Part shown: piece by piece, positions 27,143-35,671 of the stretch
Layout of the letters: every line of letters starts with the position of its first letter
How positions within the stretch are numbered: the first letter of the stretch is position 1
Assembly: GCA_035712145.1 (NCBI GenBank)
Contig: DASTBI010000187.1
Location: 19,962 to 83,961, forward strand
From: Candidatus Eisenbacteria bacterium
Lineage (GTDB): Bacteria; Eisenbacteria; RBG-16-71-46
Direction: 5' to 3'
DNA: 64,000 bases
The notes under the pieces: model-generated
Databases searched by the model: none
What the model was told of the DNA's origin: nothing
What the model saw: the letters and a program-made list of their open reading frames with translations, nothing else
Program-made: the position numbers and the translations under genes

Positions 27143-27238
27143 CTAACGGACGCGTTTCTTATGGCGGTTCTTCCGCAGGCGCTTCTTTCGCTTGTGGGTC
27201 GCGATCTTCTTGCGCTTGCGTTTCTTGCCAGATCCCAT
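27143..27238 (-). CDS. 31-aa AURKAIP1/COX24-domain basic ribosome-associated protein
   Basis: A complete tiny ORF: M-G-S-G-K-K-R-K-R-K-K-I-A-T-H, then 'KRKKRLRKNRHKKRVR', stop. This closely matches the AURKAIP1/COX24 (mS38-type) family of small Lys/Arg-rich proteins known from Bacteroidota and relatives ('KKRKRHKMATHKRKKRLRKNRHKK' style). Strong SD AAGGAGG sits 5 nt before the ATG at 27238, confirming translation. 23 nt after HU and upstream of RNB in the operon. Family knowledge suggests a ribosomal-subunit protein. It is easily missed because of its length. Confidence 0.85.
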   Translation of the reverse strand: MGSGKKRKRKKIATHKRKKRLRKNRHKKRVR

Positions 27239-27261
27239 CCGTCCTCCTTGTCGGATCGCCG

Positions 27262-27567
27262 CTACGAGGTGACCGGTTCCGGTGTCTCGACCGGACCGGA
27301 AATCGTGGACCGCAGTTCCTTGCTCGGCTTGAACACCGGGACCAGCTTGGCCGGGACCATGACTTCGGTCCCGCTCCGCGGATTGCGCGCCCGCCGGGCG
27401 CGACGCTCGCGAACCTTGAAGGTCCCGAACCCGCGGATCTCGAGATGCTTTCCTTCACTCAAGGCACGGCACACAGCGTCGATGAGCGAGTCGACGATGA
27501 TCGCCGTGTGATTCTTCGACACGCCGGTCGTTCCGGAGATTTCTTCCACGAGGTCGGCCTTGGTCAT
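27262..27567 (-). CDS. HU/IHF-family DNA-binding protein
   Basis: 101 aa. Histone-like dimeric DNA-bending protein: 'TKADLVEEISGTTGVSKNHTAIIVDSLIDAV', 'GKHLEIRGFGTFKVRERRARRARNPRSGTEVMVP', 'PVFKPSKELR'. The beta-arm carries the conserved 'RNPRTG'-type segment as 'RNPRSG'. An extra acidic/Pro tail 'GPVETPEPVTS' extends beyond the usual 90 residues. SD GGAGGA precedes the ATG at 27567. IHF-type versus HU-type cannot be decided. Confidence 0.95.
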   Translation of the reverse strand: MTKADLVEEISGTTGVSKNHTAIIVDSLIDAVCRALSEGKHLEIRGFGTFKVRERRARRARNPRSGTEVMVPAKLVPVFKPSKELRSTISGPVETPEPVTS

Positions 27568-27589
27568 GATTCCTCCGTGTACATCCCCG

Positions 27590-27805
27590 TCAGTCTGGAT
27601 GCATGCGGCAGGCGCAGTCGGACGACCCGCAGGGGCCCGGAGTTGGTGCGGCCGCGCTCGCCTTGCCGACGGCGAAAGTTGAAAGGAGGCGCTCGACCCG
27701 AGTCGTGCCGCAGCGGGGGCAGCGCGCGGTGGCGCGCTCTGCGGACCTCACCAGCGACTCGAAGCGCTCGTGACAGGTCGTGCACCGGTATTCGTAGATC
27801 GGCAT
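27590..27805 (-). CDS. FmdB-family zinc-ribbon protein
   Basis: 71 aa. 'MPIYEYRCTTCHERFESLV' with C8/C11 and 'ARCPRCGT' with C29/C32 form the zinc ribbon of the FmdB/CxxC regulatory family. A second Cys-rich tail ('PCGSSDCACRM') is present. Small putative regulators of unknown target. SD GGAGG sits 7 nt before the ATG. First gene of the operon, about 18 nt downstream of the promoter. Confidence 0.92.
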   Translation of the reverse strand: MPIYEYRCTTCHERFESLVRSAERATARCPRCGTTRVERLLSTFAVGKASAAAPTPGPCGSSDCACRMHPD

Positions 27806-27823
27806 TCAACGACCTCCGCGGCC

Positions 27824-27853
27824 ACGCTAACAGCCAGCCAGGGGTCCGGTCAA
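27824..27853 (-). promoter_or_regulatory. Promoter of the FmdB-HU-...-rpsA operon
   Basis: Minus strand TTGACC (27853-27848), 18-nt spacer, TAGCGT (27829-27824), with an SD-containing short leader before the ATG at 27805. Confidence 0.55.
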
Positions 27854-27867
27854 CGGGCGCACCGCAA

Positions 27868-27902
27868 GCGAAAGGGCCCGTCCCCGAAGACAGGCCCTTC
27901 GC
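27868..27902 (-). terminator. Stem-loop after the downstream subtilase gene (possible terminator)
   Basis: Minus strand GCGAAGGGCC ... GGCCCTTTCGC with an inner GTC-TTCG-GGAC hairpin, 22 nt past the stop at 27925. No T-run follows, so intrinsic termination is uncertain. Confidence 0.45.
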
Positions 27903-27924
27903 GATGACGCGATCTCGATGCGCG

Positions 27925-29850
27925 CTATTCGAGCACCGCCAGCTTGTGCGTCGCGTGCTCGCCGCCCGCCAGAGCGCTCACGAAGTAGATGCCGGCACCC
28001 GGCGCGCGACCGCCCTCGTCCTTGCCGTCCCAGCGCACGCGCAGCACGCCGGCGCCGTCCGCCACGCCTTCCATCGAGCGCACGCGACGACCCGAGGCGT
28101 CGAGGATCTGCAGGCCGACTCTCTGTCCCGCCCGGGCGGTGATCGCGAATTCCGATCCTCCGCGCGCCGGATTGGGAATGGCGCGCAGCTGGAGCCGGGG
28201 GTTGGTCAAGGCTGAGGGACCGACTCCGGTGGTGGAGCCGGGCGCCGCCGCGAGCGCCGCCGCGAGGTCGAGGATGCCGGGGCCCAAAACCTTCGTATTG
28301 AGCGGATTGAAAGGCTTGGTGTTGCCGGTGATGAGCGCGGCCTTCTGGGCCGCCGTCAGCGCCGGATTCCAGGACTCGAGAACCGCCGCGGCGCCCACCA
28401 CGTGCGGGGTCGCCATCGAGGTCCCGCTCAGGACGCCCACGTAATCGCCGTCCGCGATGCCGTTGTCCTGGTTGGGGCTGTAGGTGCTGAGGATGATGCT
28501 CCCGGGAGCCGCCAGGTCGACCAATGGACCGTGGTTGCTGAAGCTCGATCCCATCCCCGTGGAATCGGTGGAGCCGATGCACAGGACGCCGGCCACGGTG
28601 GGAAGGTACGAGTTCGACGAGGTCACCTGGACGTTCGAGTTCCCGGCGGAACAGACGACCAGGACGTCCTGCGCCTGGACGTTGGTGAGCGCCGTGCTGA
28701 TCCCGCCGGTGTTGCTGGAGCCCCACGAGCAGTTGACCGCCGCGACGTTGACGCCGCGCGCCTTGAGATCGGCGATGTAGTTGAGCGCCTGCGCGGCCCA
28801 GGTCATCGACACCACGCCGCCGATCCGATTGGCCGGCGGCGGTTCCGCGCACTGCATGGCGTCGCCCACGCACGCGTGGTAGCCGATCCGCGCCGGGATG
28901 AGACGAACGCCGGCAGCCGGCCCACCTTCTCCCCAGCCGCCCGCGACGCCGGCGACGTCGCGCCCATTGTTCGCGATCGCGCCCACAGTGCCACTGGTGT
29001 GGGTCCCGTGACCGTCCCCGTCACGCGGATCGTTGTCCGTGGTCATGCAGTCGGGATCACGGCAGAACGTTCCCGCAAGCACCGCGGAGACGAAGTCCCA
29101 TCCGACCACGTCGTCGGCGAATCCGTTGCCCTCGTTGTCCCCGCCGCCCGGAGGATCGAAGGGGCTCACCCATACGTTGCCGTTGGTCACGTTGTCCGCG
29201 GGGCCGGGAGGATCGGTGCCGCCGAGGTCGTTGTGGTAATAGCGCATGCCGCTGTCGAGCATGCCGACCGCGACGCTCGAGTTGCCGGGCTCGCGGTCCC
29301 AGGCCACGTTGGCGCCCATGCCGTAGGGCTTTTGGTAGTGCCACTGGTCGCGCGGGAAGGTCGCGGTGCCGAACTTGTAGTAGGGGTCGTTGGCGTCGAT
29401 GTGGAAGGTGTGGATGCCGACCTTCTCCACCCGCTCCACGTCTGCATGCTTCTCGAGCTCCGCCTTGGCATCGTCGAGCCCCATCCCGGGTGCGAGCTTG
29501 ACGATGTAGTGCCCGGTCATCTCGGGCGCCATGGAGCCCCTGGCCCGCGGCTGGGCATTGGGGAACTCCCGCTCGAAGCTGCGCGCCGCCACCCGATCGA
29601 GGACAGCCTGGACCCGCTCGATATTGGCGCGCGCGCGCCCTGCCTGGGCGGGGAGCGCATAGAGCTGATGCGCCGTGGCTGGCTTGAACACCACCACCAG
29701 CTCGTCGGGCACGTAGCCGACGAAGTCCGATCCGGTCCTTGCCGGACGCTGGATCACATTTTCCGCGGACGCCGGCGCGGTGGAGGACGCAACGAGCAGG
29801 GCGAGCATGACCCCGGCCTGGAGCGGGGCGCGCACGCGATGGACCATCAT
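27925..29850 (-). CDS. Secreted subtilisin-like (S8) serine protease with FlgD/T9SS-like C-terminal domain, copy 1
   Basis: 641 aa. Signal peptide (residues about 11-29). An inhibitor-type propeptide is suggested by 'MTGHYIVKLAPGMGLDDAKAELEKHADVERVE'. Catalytic triad: Asp199 ('GMLDSGM'), His281 ('DGHGTHTSG') and Ser478 ('SGTSMATPH'), with the oxyanion Asn in 'CSAGNSN'. It has extra Cys pairs ('FCRDPDCM', 'ACVGDAMQC') absent from copy 2. The last 85 residues, 'LRAIPNPARGGSEFAI ... LQILDASGRRVRSM ... LRVRWDGKDEGGR', form a FlgD-like Ig/sorting domain typical of FCB-group secreted proteins. SD AGGAGG lies 6 nt before the ATGATG at 29850. TATAGT occurs at 29922-29917. Paralogue of the gene just upstream. 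Confidence 0.93.
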   Translation of the reverse strand: MMVHRVRAPLQAGVMLALLVASSTAPASAENVIQRPARTGSDFVGYVPDELVVVFKPATAHQLYALPAQAGRARANIERVQAVLDRVAARSFEREFPNAQPRARGSMAPEMTGHYIVKLAPGMGLDDAKAELEKHADVERVEKVGIHTFHIDANDPYYKFGTATFPRDQWHYQKPYGMGANVAWDREPGNSSVAVGMLDSGMRYYHNDLGGTDPPGPADNVTNGNVWVSPFDPPGGGDNEGNGFADDVVGWDFVSAVLAGTFCRDPDCMTTDNDPRDGDGHGTHTSGTVGAIANNGRDVAGVAGGWGEGGPAAGVRLIPARIGYHACVGDAMQCAEPPPANRIGGVVSMTWAAQALNYIADLKARGVNVAAVNCSWGSSNTGGISTALTNVQAQDVLVVCSAGNSNVQVTSSNSYLPTVAGVLCIGSTDSTGMGSSFSNHGPLVDLAAPGSIILSTYSPNQDNGIADGDYVGVLSGTSMATPHVVGAAAVLESWNPALTAAQKAALITGNTKPFNPLNTKVLGPGILDLAAALAAAPGSTTGVGPSALTNPRLQLRAIPNPARGGSEFAITARAGQRVGLQILDASGRRVRSMEGVADGAGVLRVRWDGKDEGGRAPGAGIYFVSALAGGEHATHKLAVLE

Positions 29851-29916
29851 CAAAGACCTCCTGAGGTGGCGAGCTTCACGAGAGGCAGCGGCCGAGAGGC
29901 GCAGATCGAATCGACG

Positions 29917-29922
29917 ACTATA
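29917..29922 (-). promoter_or_regulatory. Candidate -10 (TATAGT) of subtilase copy 1
   Basis: TATAGT 66 nt upstream of the ATG at 29850, directly after the terminator hairpin of copy 2. No -35 consensus is seen at 16-18 nt. Confidence 0.35.
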
Positions 29923-29937
29923 CGCGCACATGCACCG

Positions 29938-29965
29938 AACCGCCCGATCTTTCGATCGGGCGGTT
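29938..29965 (-). terminator. Terminator hairpin of subtilase copy 2
   Basis: Perfect 12-bp inverted repeat AACCGCCCGATC / GATCGGGCGGTT with a 4-nt loop, 27 nt beyond the stop at 29993. A clear T-run is lacking. Confidence 0.65.
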
Positions 29966-29992
29966 CAGAGCTGCGGCGGCTGGCGATCAGGA

Positions 29993-31915
29993 TCAGTCGA
30001 GGACCACCAGCTTGCTGGACGCACGGCCGGAGGCGGTCGACGCCGTCACGAAGAAGAGGCCCGATCCGGCGGTCCGGCCCGTGGAGTCCTTGCCGTCCCA
30101 GCGTAGCCGCAGCACTCCGGTCCCGTCGGCCAGACCGCTCATCGCGCGCACGGTTCGGCCGCTCGCGTCCACGATGCGAAGGTCGACGCGCTGACCCGGG
30201 CGCGCCTGGATCGCGAGGTCGGAGCTGCCGCGGGCGGGATTCGGGAAGGCGCGAAGCTGGATCCGCGGACCCCCGGCGATGGGCCGATCCCCCACCCCCG
30301 TGGTGGGACTGGGCGCCGCCGCCAGCGCCGCGGCGAGATCGAGGATGCCGGTGCCGAGCTGCTTGGAGTGGAGCGGACCGAAAGCCTTGGTGTGGTTGAT
30401 GAGCAGGTCGGCCTTCTGCTGCGCCGTGAGCGCCGGGTTGTAGCTCTCGAGGATCGCGGCGGCGCCCACCACGTGCGGCGTGGACATGGACGTTCCATCG
30501 GACACGCCCACGTACATCAACGTCGTGTCGACCTGGGCCGGATCATGTCCGGTGCTGATGATGCCGACCCCTGGCGCCGACAGGTCCACGGAGGGGCCGA
30601 AGCTGGTGAAGCTGGCGTCATTGCCGAGCGAGTCGGTGGCGCCGACGGTGACCACGCCGGCGAGCGTCGGCAGAAACGAGGCGACGAGCGCGTTGGAGTT
30701 GCCGGCGGAGCAGACGATGAGCACGTCTTTCGCCTGCAGATTGAGCGCCGCAGCCTCGATCCCTCCGGTATTGCTGTTGCCCCAGGAGCAATTGAACGCC
30801 GCGACGTTGATGCCGCGGTCCACGAGTCCGGCGATGTAATTCATCGCCTGCGCGGCGTAGGTCATGCTCACGATGCCCACGGTGGTCGGCGGCGGCAGGT
30901 TGACGCGCGCCCGGTGGCCGATGCGCATCGGGATCACCTTGACGCCGTTCCCGGCGCCGGTGGTGGTTCCATCGCTGAACCCGCCGGCAATCCCGGCGAC
31001 GCCGCGCGCGTTGTTGGTGATCGCGCCGATGGTCCCGGCGACGTGGGTGCCATGCCCGTCGGTGTCGTTGGGATCGTTCTCCGCCAGACCGCAGTCGGTA
31101 TCGTATCCGGCGCACGTTCCGCCGGGAATGGCGGCCTCCACGAAGTCCCAGCCGATCACGTCGTCGATGAAGCCGTTGCCGTCATTGTCGACGCCGTCGG
31201 GAGCGTCGAGCGGGTTGACCCAGATGTTGCCCTGGGTGTCGTTGTCCGCGGGTCCCGGTGGGTTGGCGCCTCCCAGGTCGGTGTGGCGGTACTTGGTCCC
31301 GATATCGGCGACCGCAGCCGCGACCGCGGGATCCCCGGTCTCGGTGTCCCACACGGTCTCGCAGCCCATACCCTTTGCATTGATGTAGTTCCACTGGCGA
31401 TTAGGCCAGCCCGTCGGCTGGGGCAGCGGCGTCCAGATATAGCGCGGATCGTTGGGACGAAGATCGATCGCGTGGATCCCGTTCTTCTCCACGTGGTCGA
31501 CGTCTGCGCTCTTCTCGAGCTCGGCTTTGGCCTCGTCGAGGTTCATTCCCGGAGCGAGCTTGAGGATGTAGTGGCCGGTCATCTCCGGGGCCATCGAGCC
31601 CGGCGCCTTGGGACGCGCGTCCGGGAACTCGCGATCGAAGCTCCGGGCCGCCACGCGATCGAGCAGCTGCTGCACTCGCGCCAGGTTGGCGCGCGCGCGC
31701 CCAGCCTGGGCCGGTAGCGAATAGAGCTCGTGCGCGGTGGAAGGCTTGAAGACCACGACCAACTCGTCCGGAACGTAGCCCAGAAAGCTCGGGCCGGTAG
31801 GCGCCGGACGCTCGACGACGTTCTCGGCCACGGCGAAGCCTACGACCGTGGTGCTGATCAGCAAGACGGCGGCGATGCCTTTTCGCATGGAGGCAGGGTA
31901 ACCAGGAACCATCAT
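29993..31915 (-). CDS. Secreted subtilisin-like (S8) serine protease with FlgD/T9SS-like C-terminal domain, copy 2
   Basis: 640 aa, co-linear with copy 1. Signal peptide at residues about 9-27 ('RKGIAAVLLISTTVVGFAVA'), propeptide 'MTGHYILKLAPGMNLDEAKAELEKSADVDHVE', and triad Asp204 ('AVADIGTK'), His288 ('DGHGTHVAG') and Ser476 ('DGTSMSTPH'). The C-terminal tail is 'LRAFPNPARGSSDLAI ... LRIVDASGRTVRAM ... LRLRWDGKDSTGR'. The active-site Asp environment (DIG rather than DSG) and substrate loops differ from copy 1, so specificities have probably diverged. SD AGGAGG precedes the ATGATG at 31915. TATAGT lies at 31995-31990. Confidence 0.93.
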   Translation of the reverse strand: MMVPGYPASMRKGIAAVLLISTTVVGFAVAENVVERPAPTGPSFLGYVPDELVVVFKPSTAHELYSLPAQAGRARANLARVQQLLDRVAARSFDREFPDARPKAPGSMAPEMTGHYILKLAPGMNLDEAKAELEKSADVDHVEKNGIHAIDLRPNDPRYIWTPLPQPTGWPNRQWNYINAKGMGCETVWDTETGDPAVAAAVADIGTKYRHTDLGGANPPGPADNDTQGNIWVNPLDAPDGVDNDGNGFIDDVIGWDFVEAAIPGGTCAGYDTDCGLAENDPNDTDGHGTHVAGTIGAITNNARGVAGIAGGFSDGTTTGAGNGVKVIPMRIGHRARVNLPPPTTVGIVSMTYAAQAMNYIAGLVDRGINVAAFNCSWGNSNTGGIEAAALNLQAKDVLIVCSAGNSNALVASFLPTLAGVVTVGATDSLGNDASFTSFGPSVDLSAPGVGIISTGHDPAQVDTTLMYVGVSDGTSMSTPHVVGAAAILESYNPALTAQQKADLLINHTKAFGPLHSKQLGTGILDLAAALAAAPSPTTGVGDRPIAGGPRIQLRAFPNPARGSSDLAIQARPGQRVDLRIVDASGRTVRAMSGLADGTGVLRLRWDGKDSTGRTAGSGLFFVTASTASGRASSKLVVLD

Positions 31916-31989
31916 GAGGGACCTCCTGGCAGGAGAGGCAGATCCGGATCGGAAGCGGCCGCTCCGATGCGTTTCGTTGGGCCGCATGA

Positions 31990-31995
31990 ACTATA
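31990..31995 (-). promoter_or_regulatory. Candidate -10 (TATAGT) of subtilase copy 2
   Basis: TATAGT 74 nt upstream of the ATG at 31915, in the same relative position as the hexamer before copy 1. No good -35 is visible. Confidence 0.35.
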
Positions 31996-32479
31996 CGTGC
32001 TTGCCCATCTCAATTCCCTGACCTTTTGACCGACGGACCAGCGCAGAGAGCAAAGTCATGGGCCCCACCACGGCTTCAGGGATGCAATCGCCAGGGATCA
32101 GCTGCCGTGGTTGGGGCCCGTCAAATGTGTTCCCCGTTTCGACCGTGTGCACTGCCGTAAGACTCCTTCGCTCGCGATAGGGGGATCAGCCCACAGCAGG
32201 CCAAGCACGAGTCGTACAGGGAACAACCCGTATTCACTTTCGCGTCCGGCGCCGCCGGCCGCTCGGTGACACGGAATCGCACGCCCCGTGCCGGGCTTTG
32301 AAACGCCTGTGGTCTGGCCCTATAACTTGCTGTGTGGCAGCGGGATGGAGACTTCGTAGGACTGACGCCACGCAGCGGATCGAGAGCGATCGGCCGAAAG
32401 AGTGGGGAAGTTCCCCCGACCGCTTCACGCCGTCTGGGCGAACGCACCTAGGATGCGCCTCCCGCTGAAGCGATCCGAA
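31996..32479. other. Gene-free region between the subtilases and the opp operon end
   Basis: About 480 nt without a convincing gene on either strand. Base composition looks slightly less GC-rich than its neighbours. It contains the long imperfect palindrome at 32060-32119. An open frame of 108 codons at 32121-32447 (-) has no recognisable domain and no SD and is not called. It could be a remnant of a mobile element or a structured RNA locus; neither is shown. Confidence 0.5.
32060..32119. repeat. 60-nt imperfect palindrome / stem-loop
   Basis: Left arm GGGCCCCACCACGGC (32060-32074) and right arm GCCGTGGTTGGGGCCC (32104-32119) pair over 15 bp with a single-base bulge, around a 29-nt loop. The loop holds a direct repeat AGGGAT (twice). 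It does not follow any gene stop closely enough to be an obvious terminator, and it has no T-run. Confidence 0.7.
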
Positions 32480-33478
32480 TCAGCTCGAGACGGCGCCGGT
32501 CCGGTCGACCTGCTCGGCGAAATGGCAGGCGGACCAGTGGCCTTGTCCGATGGGCCGAAGCGGCGGCTCTTCCTTGGAGCAGATCTCGCGGGCCATGAAG
32601 CACCGCGGATGGAACCGGCATCCGCTGGGGGGCCGGGCCGGACTCGGCACGTCCCCTTTCAGCACGATCCGCTGCTTCTTGCGCTCGGGGTCGGGAACCG
32701 GGATCGCCGACAGCAGGGAAACGGTGTAAGGATGCCGGGGGTTCGCGTACAGCGTGTCGCTGGTGGCGAGCTCGACGATCTTTCCCAGGTACATCACCGC
32801 GACCCGGTTGCTGATGTGCTCGACCACCGAGAGATCGTGGGCGACGAAGAGGTAGGTGAGCCCCATCTTTCTCTGGAGCTCCCGCAGAAGATTGATGATC
32901 TGCGCCTGGATCGAGACGTCGAGCGCGGAGACCGGCTCGTCGGCCACGATCAGCTTGGGGCTCACGGCCAGCGCTCGCGCGACCCCGATCCGCTGGCGCT
33001 GGCCACCCGAGAATTCGTGCGGATAGCGGCGAGCATGATCGGGGTGCAGGCCGACCAGCTGCAGCAGCTCGGCGACGCGCGCACGGGCGGCCTGGCCCTT
33101 GGCGAGCCGGTGGATGGTGAGCGCCTCGGTCAGCATGCTCCCCACCGTGAGCCGCGGGTTGAGGCTCGAGTAGGGATCCTGGAAGACGATCTGCATCTCG
33201 CGCCGCAGCGCACGCAGGTCGCGCTTGCCGAGATGCAGGATCTCGCGACCCTCAAACTTGACGCTGCCCGCCGTCGGCTCGATCAAGCGCAGGATGCAGC
33301 GGCCGGTCGTGGTCTTGCCGCACCCGCTCTCCCCCACGAGTCCCAGGACCTCGCCGCGCTCGACCGAGAAGGACACGCCGTCCACCGCCTTCACGTGACC
33401 GACGGTCCGCGAGAGCAGGCCCTTCTTGATCGGAAAGTGCTTCTGGAGTCCTTCGACCTGAAGCAGCGGATCAGGCAC
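32480..33478 (-). CDS. oppF: Oligopeptide/dipeptide ABC transporter ATP-binding protein (OppF/DppF type)
   Basis: 332 aa ATPase. Walker A '[15 protein letters not shown]', Q-loop '[13 protein letters not shown]', signature '[16 protein letters not shown]', Walker B '[12 protein letters not shown]', and the H-loop in 'FVAHDLSVV'. The C-terminal oligopeptide-type extension has the Cys motif '[15 protein letters not shown]', common to OppD/OppF and often linked to a metal cluster. The GTG start at 33478 overlaps the oppD stop by 8 nt. Last gene of the operon. Confidence 0.94.
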   Translation of the reverse strand: MPDPLLQVEGLQKHFPIKKGLLSRTVGHVKAVDGVSFSVERGEVLGLVGESGCGKTTTGRCILRLIEPTAGSVKFEGREILHLGKRDLRALRREMQIVFQDPYSSLNPRLTVGSMLTEALTIHRLAKGQAARARVAELLQLVGLHPDHARRYPHEFSGGQRQRIGVARALAVSPKLIVADEPVSALDVSIQAQIINLLRELQRKMGLTYLFVAHDLSVVEHISNRVAVMYLGKIVELATSDTLYANPRHPYTVSLLSAIPVPDPERKKQRIVLKGDVPSPARPPSGCRFHPRCFMAREICSKEEPPLRPIGQGHWSACHFAEQVDRTGAVSS

Positions 33479-34505
33479 TCGCCGCTCCTTCGCTGGTCGG
33501 CAGAGCTCCCGCCGGGTTGACGAGACCGGCGGCGATCTCCTGAGAGCGCCAGCATCGGGACATATGGCCGCCGCCGAAGTCGAGCACCGGCGGATCCTCG
33601 TTGCGGCACTTGTCCACGGCGATCGGACAGCGCGGATGGAAGCGGCAGGCGCGGGGGAAGTGCGCGGGGTTCGGCACGTTGCCGGGAATCACCTTGAGCA
33701 CGTCCTTCTTCACGCCGAGCTTGGGGAGCGAGGCGAGCAGGCCGGCCGTGTAGGGATGCAGCGGGCGGCGGAAGGCCTCGCCCACCGAGCAGTACTCGAC
33801 CACCTGGCCCGCGTACATGACCGCCACGCGATTGGCGGTCTCCGCGACCACGCCGAGGTCATGGGTGATGAGCAGCACCGCCATGCCCAGCTCCTTCTGG
33901 AGCCGAGAGAGCAGCTCGAGGATCTGGGCCTGGATCGTGACGTCCAGCGCGGTGGTCGGCTCGTCGGCGATCAGGATCGACGGCCGGCAGGCGAGCGCCA
34001 TGGCGATCATCACCCGCTGGCGCATGCCTCCCGACATCTGGTGCGGATACTCGTCGACACGCTGCTCCGGCAGCGGGATCCCCACCAGCTTGAGCATCTC
34101 GATGGCGCGCGCCCGCGCCTCCTTGCGGTCCACCTTCTCGTGGAGCACGACGGCCTCGATGATCTGCTCGCCGCAGGTGTAGACCGGGTTCAGCGAGGTC
34201 ATGGGCTCCTGGAAGATCATCGAGATCTCCTTGCCCCGGATCTTGCGCATCTCGGGCATCGAGACCGTGGCGAGGTCGCGCCCCTTGAAGAGGATCCTCC
34301 CTCCCACGATGCGCCCCGGCGGAGTCGGCACGAGACGAAGGATCGAGAGCGCGGTGACGCTCTTGCCGCTGCCCGACTCCCCGACCACCGCGAGCGTCTC
34401 GCCCGGCTGGATCTCGTACGAAACGCCGTCGACGGCGCGCACGACGCCGTCGTCGGTGAAGAAGTGTGTCTTCAGGTCCTCCAGGCGGAGCAAGGGCTCG
34501 CTCAC
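33471..34505 (-). CDS. oppD: Oligopeptide/dipeptide ABC transporter ATP-binding protein (OppD/DppD type)
   Basis: 344 aa. Walker A '[15 protein letters not shown]', Q-loop '[13 protein letters not shown]', signature '[17 protein letters not shown]', Walker B '[12 protein letters not shown]', '[12 protein letters not shown]', and the C-terminal '[15 protein letters not shown]' element. Pairs with OppF as the heterodimeric engine. The GTG start at 34505 overlaps the oppC stop (GTGA). Confidence 0.94.
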   Translation of the reverse strand: MSEPLLRLEDLKTHFFTDDGVVRAVDGVSYEIQPGETLAVVGESGSGKSVTALSILRLVPTPPGRIVGGRILFKGRDLATVSMPEMRKIRGKEISMIFQEPMTSLNPVYTCGEQIIEAVVLHEKVDRKEARARAIEMLKLVGIPLPEQRVDEYPHQMSGGMRQRVMIAMALACRPSILIADEPTTALDVTIQAQILELLSRLQKELGMAVLLITHDLGVVAETANRVAVMYAGQVVEYCSVGEAFRRPLHPYTAGLLASLPKLGVKKDVLKVIPGNVPNPAHFPRACRFHPRCPIAVDKCRNEDPPVLDFGGGHMSRCWRSQEIAAGLVNPAGALPTSEGAASA

Positions 34506-35671
34506 GCGCTCTTTCCTCCCAGGATGCGTCGCGGATCGAGGGCGTCTCGCAGGCCGTCGCCGAGGAAGTTGAAGGCCAGGACGGTCAGGAAGATCGCGGT
34601 GCCGGGGGCGAACAGCATCCACGGGAAGGACGTCAGCGCGCGCAGGCTCTGGGCCTGACGAAGCATGTTGCCCCATGACGCGGAGGGCTCCTGGACGCCG
34701 AGCCCGATGAAGCTGAGCACCACTTCGCCCAGGATGTAGCCCGGAATCGAGATGGTCGCCGCCACGATCACGAACGACATCGTGTTGGGCAGGATGTGGC
34801 GGCCGATGACGCGTAGCCGGCTCATGCCCAGAGCCTCGGCCGCGGCCACGTACTCCTGGCGCCGGATGGAGAGCACCATGCCCCGGATGATCCGGGCGAG
34901 GCCCGCCCATCCAATGAAGGCGAGGATGACGACGATCCCGAGGTAGATCTGCTGGCTCGGCAGGTTGCTCGGGAAGAGCGCGCGCAGGGCGATCAGCAGG
35001 TAGAGGCCGGGAATGGACAACAGCAGCTCGGTCCCGCGCATGATGATGTTGTCGATCCACCCTCCGAAGTATCCGGAGATGCCGCCCAGCAGAAGGCCGA
35101 GGGAAAACGAGATCGCGATGCCGATCAGGCCCACGGTGAGCGAGATCTGGCCGCCGAACAGGAGTCGCGAGAACACGTCGCGCCCGAGGCCGTCGGTGCC
35201 GAGCAGGAAGATCCGACCCGGAGCATCGACGCCGAAGAGATGGCGGTCGGTCGGCCAGATCCCGAACAGGCGGTAAGCGGAGCCCTTGACGAACAGCTTG
35301 ATCGGAAGGGCCACCGTCTTGTCCTCGGCGTAGGTGAACCGCAACTGCTCCTTGACCGACGTCGGATGGACGAAGGGCCAGAGATGGAACCTCCCCTGCG
35401 AGTCCACCCAGTGGAGACGCATCGGCGGGTGGAAGAAACGATCGCGGTCCATGACGTCTTCGCGGTAGGGCGCGACGAAGGGAGCGAACAGCGCGAGACC
35501 GTAGAGGATCACCAGCACGACTCCGCCGACCACCGCGATCTGGCTCTTGCGAAACTGCCTCCAGAACAGTCTCCACGGCGACTGGGGAGGCGCGCTTCGA
35601 ACGGTTGGGTCCGGCTCTCCCCGGGCCGTCTCCGGTTCGGGAATGGCCGGGGCCAGCAGCGGCTCAGTCAT
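34502..35671 (-). CDS. oppC: Oligopeptide/dipeptide ABC transporter permease (OppC/DppC type)
   Basis: 389 aa with an N-terminal cytoplasmic stretch, first TM at about 45-65, a large periplasmic insert (about 70-150, longer than usual) and the permease core with five more TMs. The EAA loop '[24 protein letters not shown]' contacts the ATPases. '[22 protein letters not shown]' is the family signature. Starts at the ATG at 35671, inside the end of oppB (8-nt overlap). Confidence 0.93.
   Translation of the reverse strand: MTEPLLAPAIPEPETARGEPDPTVRSAPPQSPWRLFWRQFRKSQIAVVGGVVLVILYGLALFAPFVAPYREDVMDRDRFFHPPMRLHWVDSQGRFHLWPFVHPTSVKEQLRFTYAEDKTVALPIKLFVKGSAYRLFGIWPTDRHLFGVDAPGRIFLLGTDGLGRDVFSRLLFGGQISLTVGLIGIAISFSLGLLLGGISGYFGGWIDNIIMRGTELLLSIPGLYLLIALRALFPSNLPSQQIYLGIVVILAFIGWAGLARIIRGMVLSIRRQEYVAAAEALGMSRLRVIGRHILPNTMSFVIVAATISIPGYILGEVVLSFIGLGVQEPSASWGNMLRQAQSLRALTSFPWMLFAPGTAIFLTVLAFNFLGDGLRDALDPRRILGGKSA

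Noticed and set aside
32060..32119. tRNA-like 7-bp terminal pairing GGGCCCC/GGGGCCC
   Set aside because: The element is only 60 nt with a continuous long stem, no TpsiC arm (GTTCRANNC) and no anticodon arm.
32121..32447. 108-codon open frame on the minus strand in the gene-free region
   Set aside because: No SD, no recognisable domain, low-complexity Arg/Pro/Ser composition; not better than chance in GC-rich DNA.
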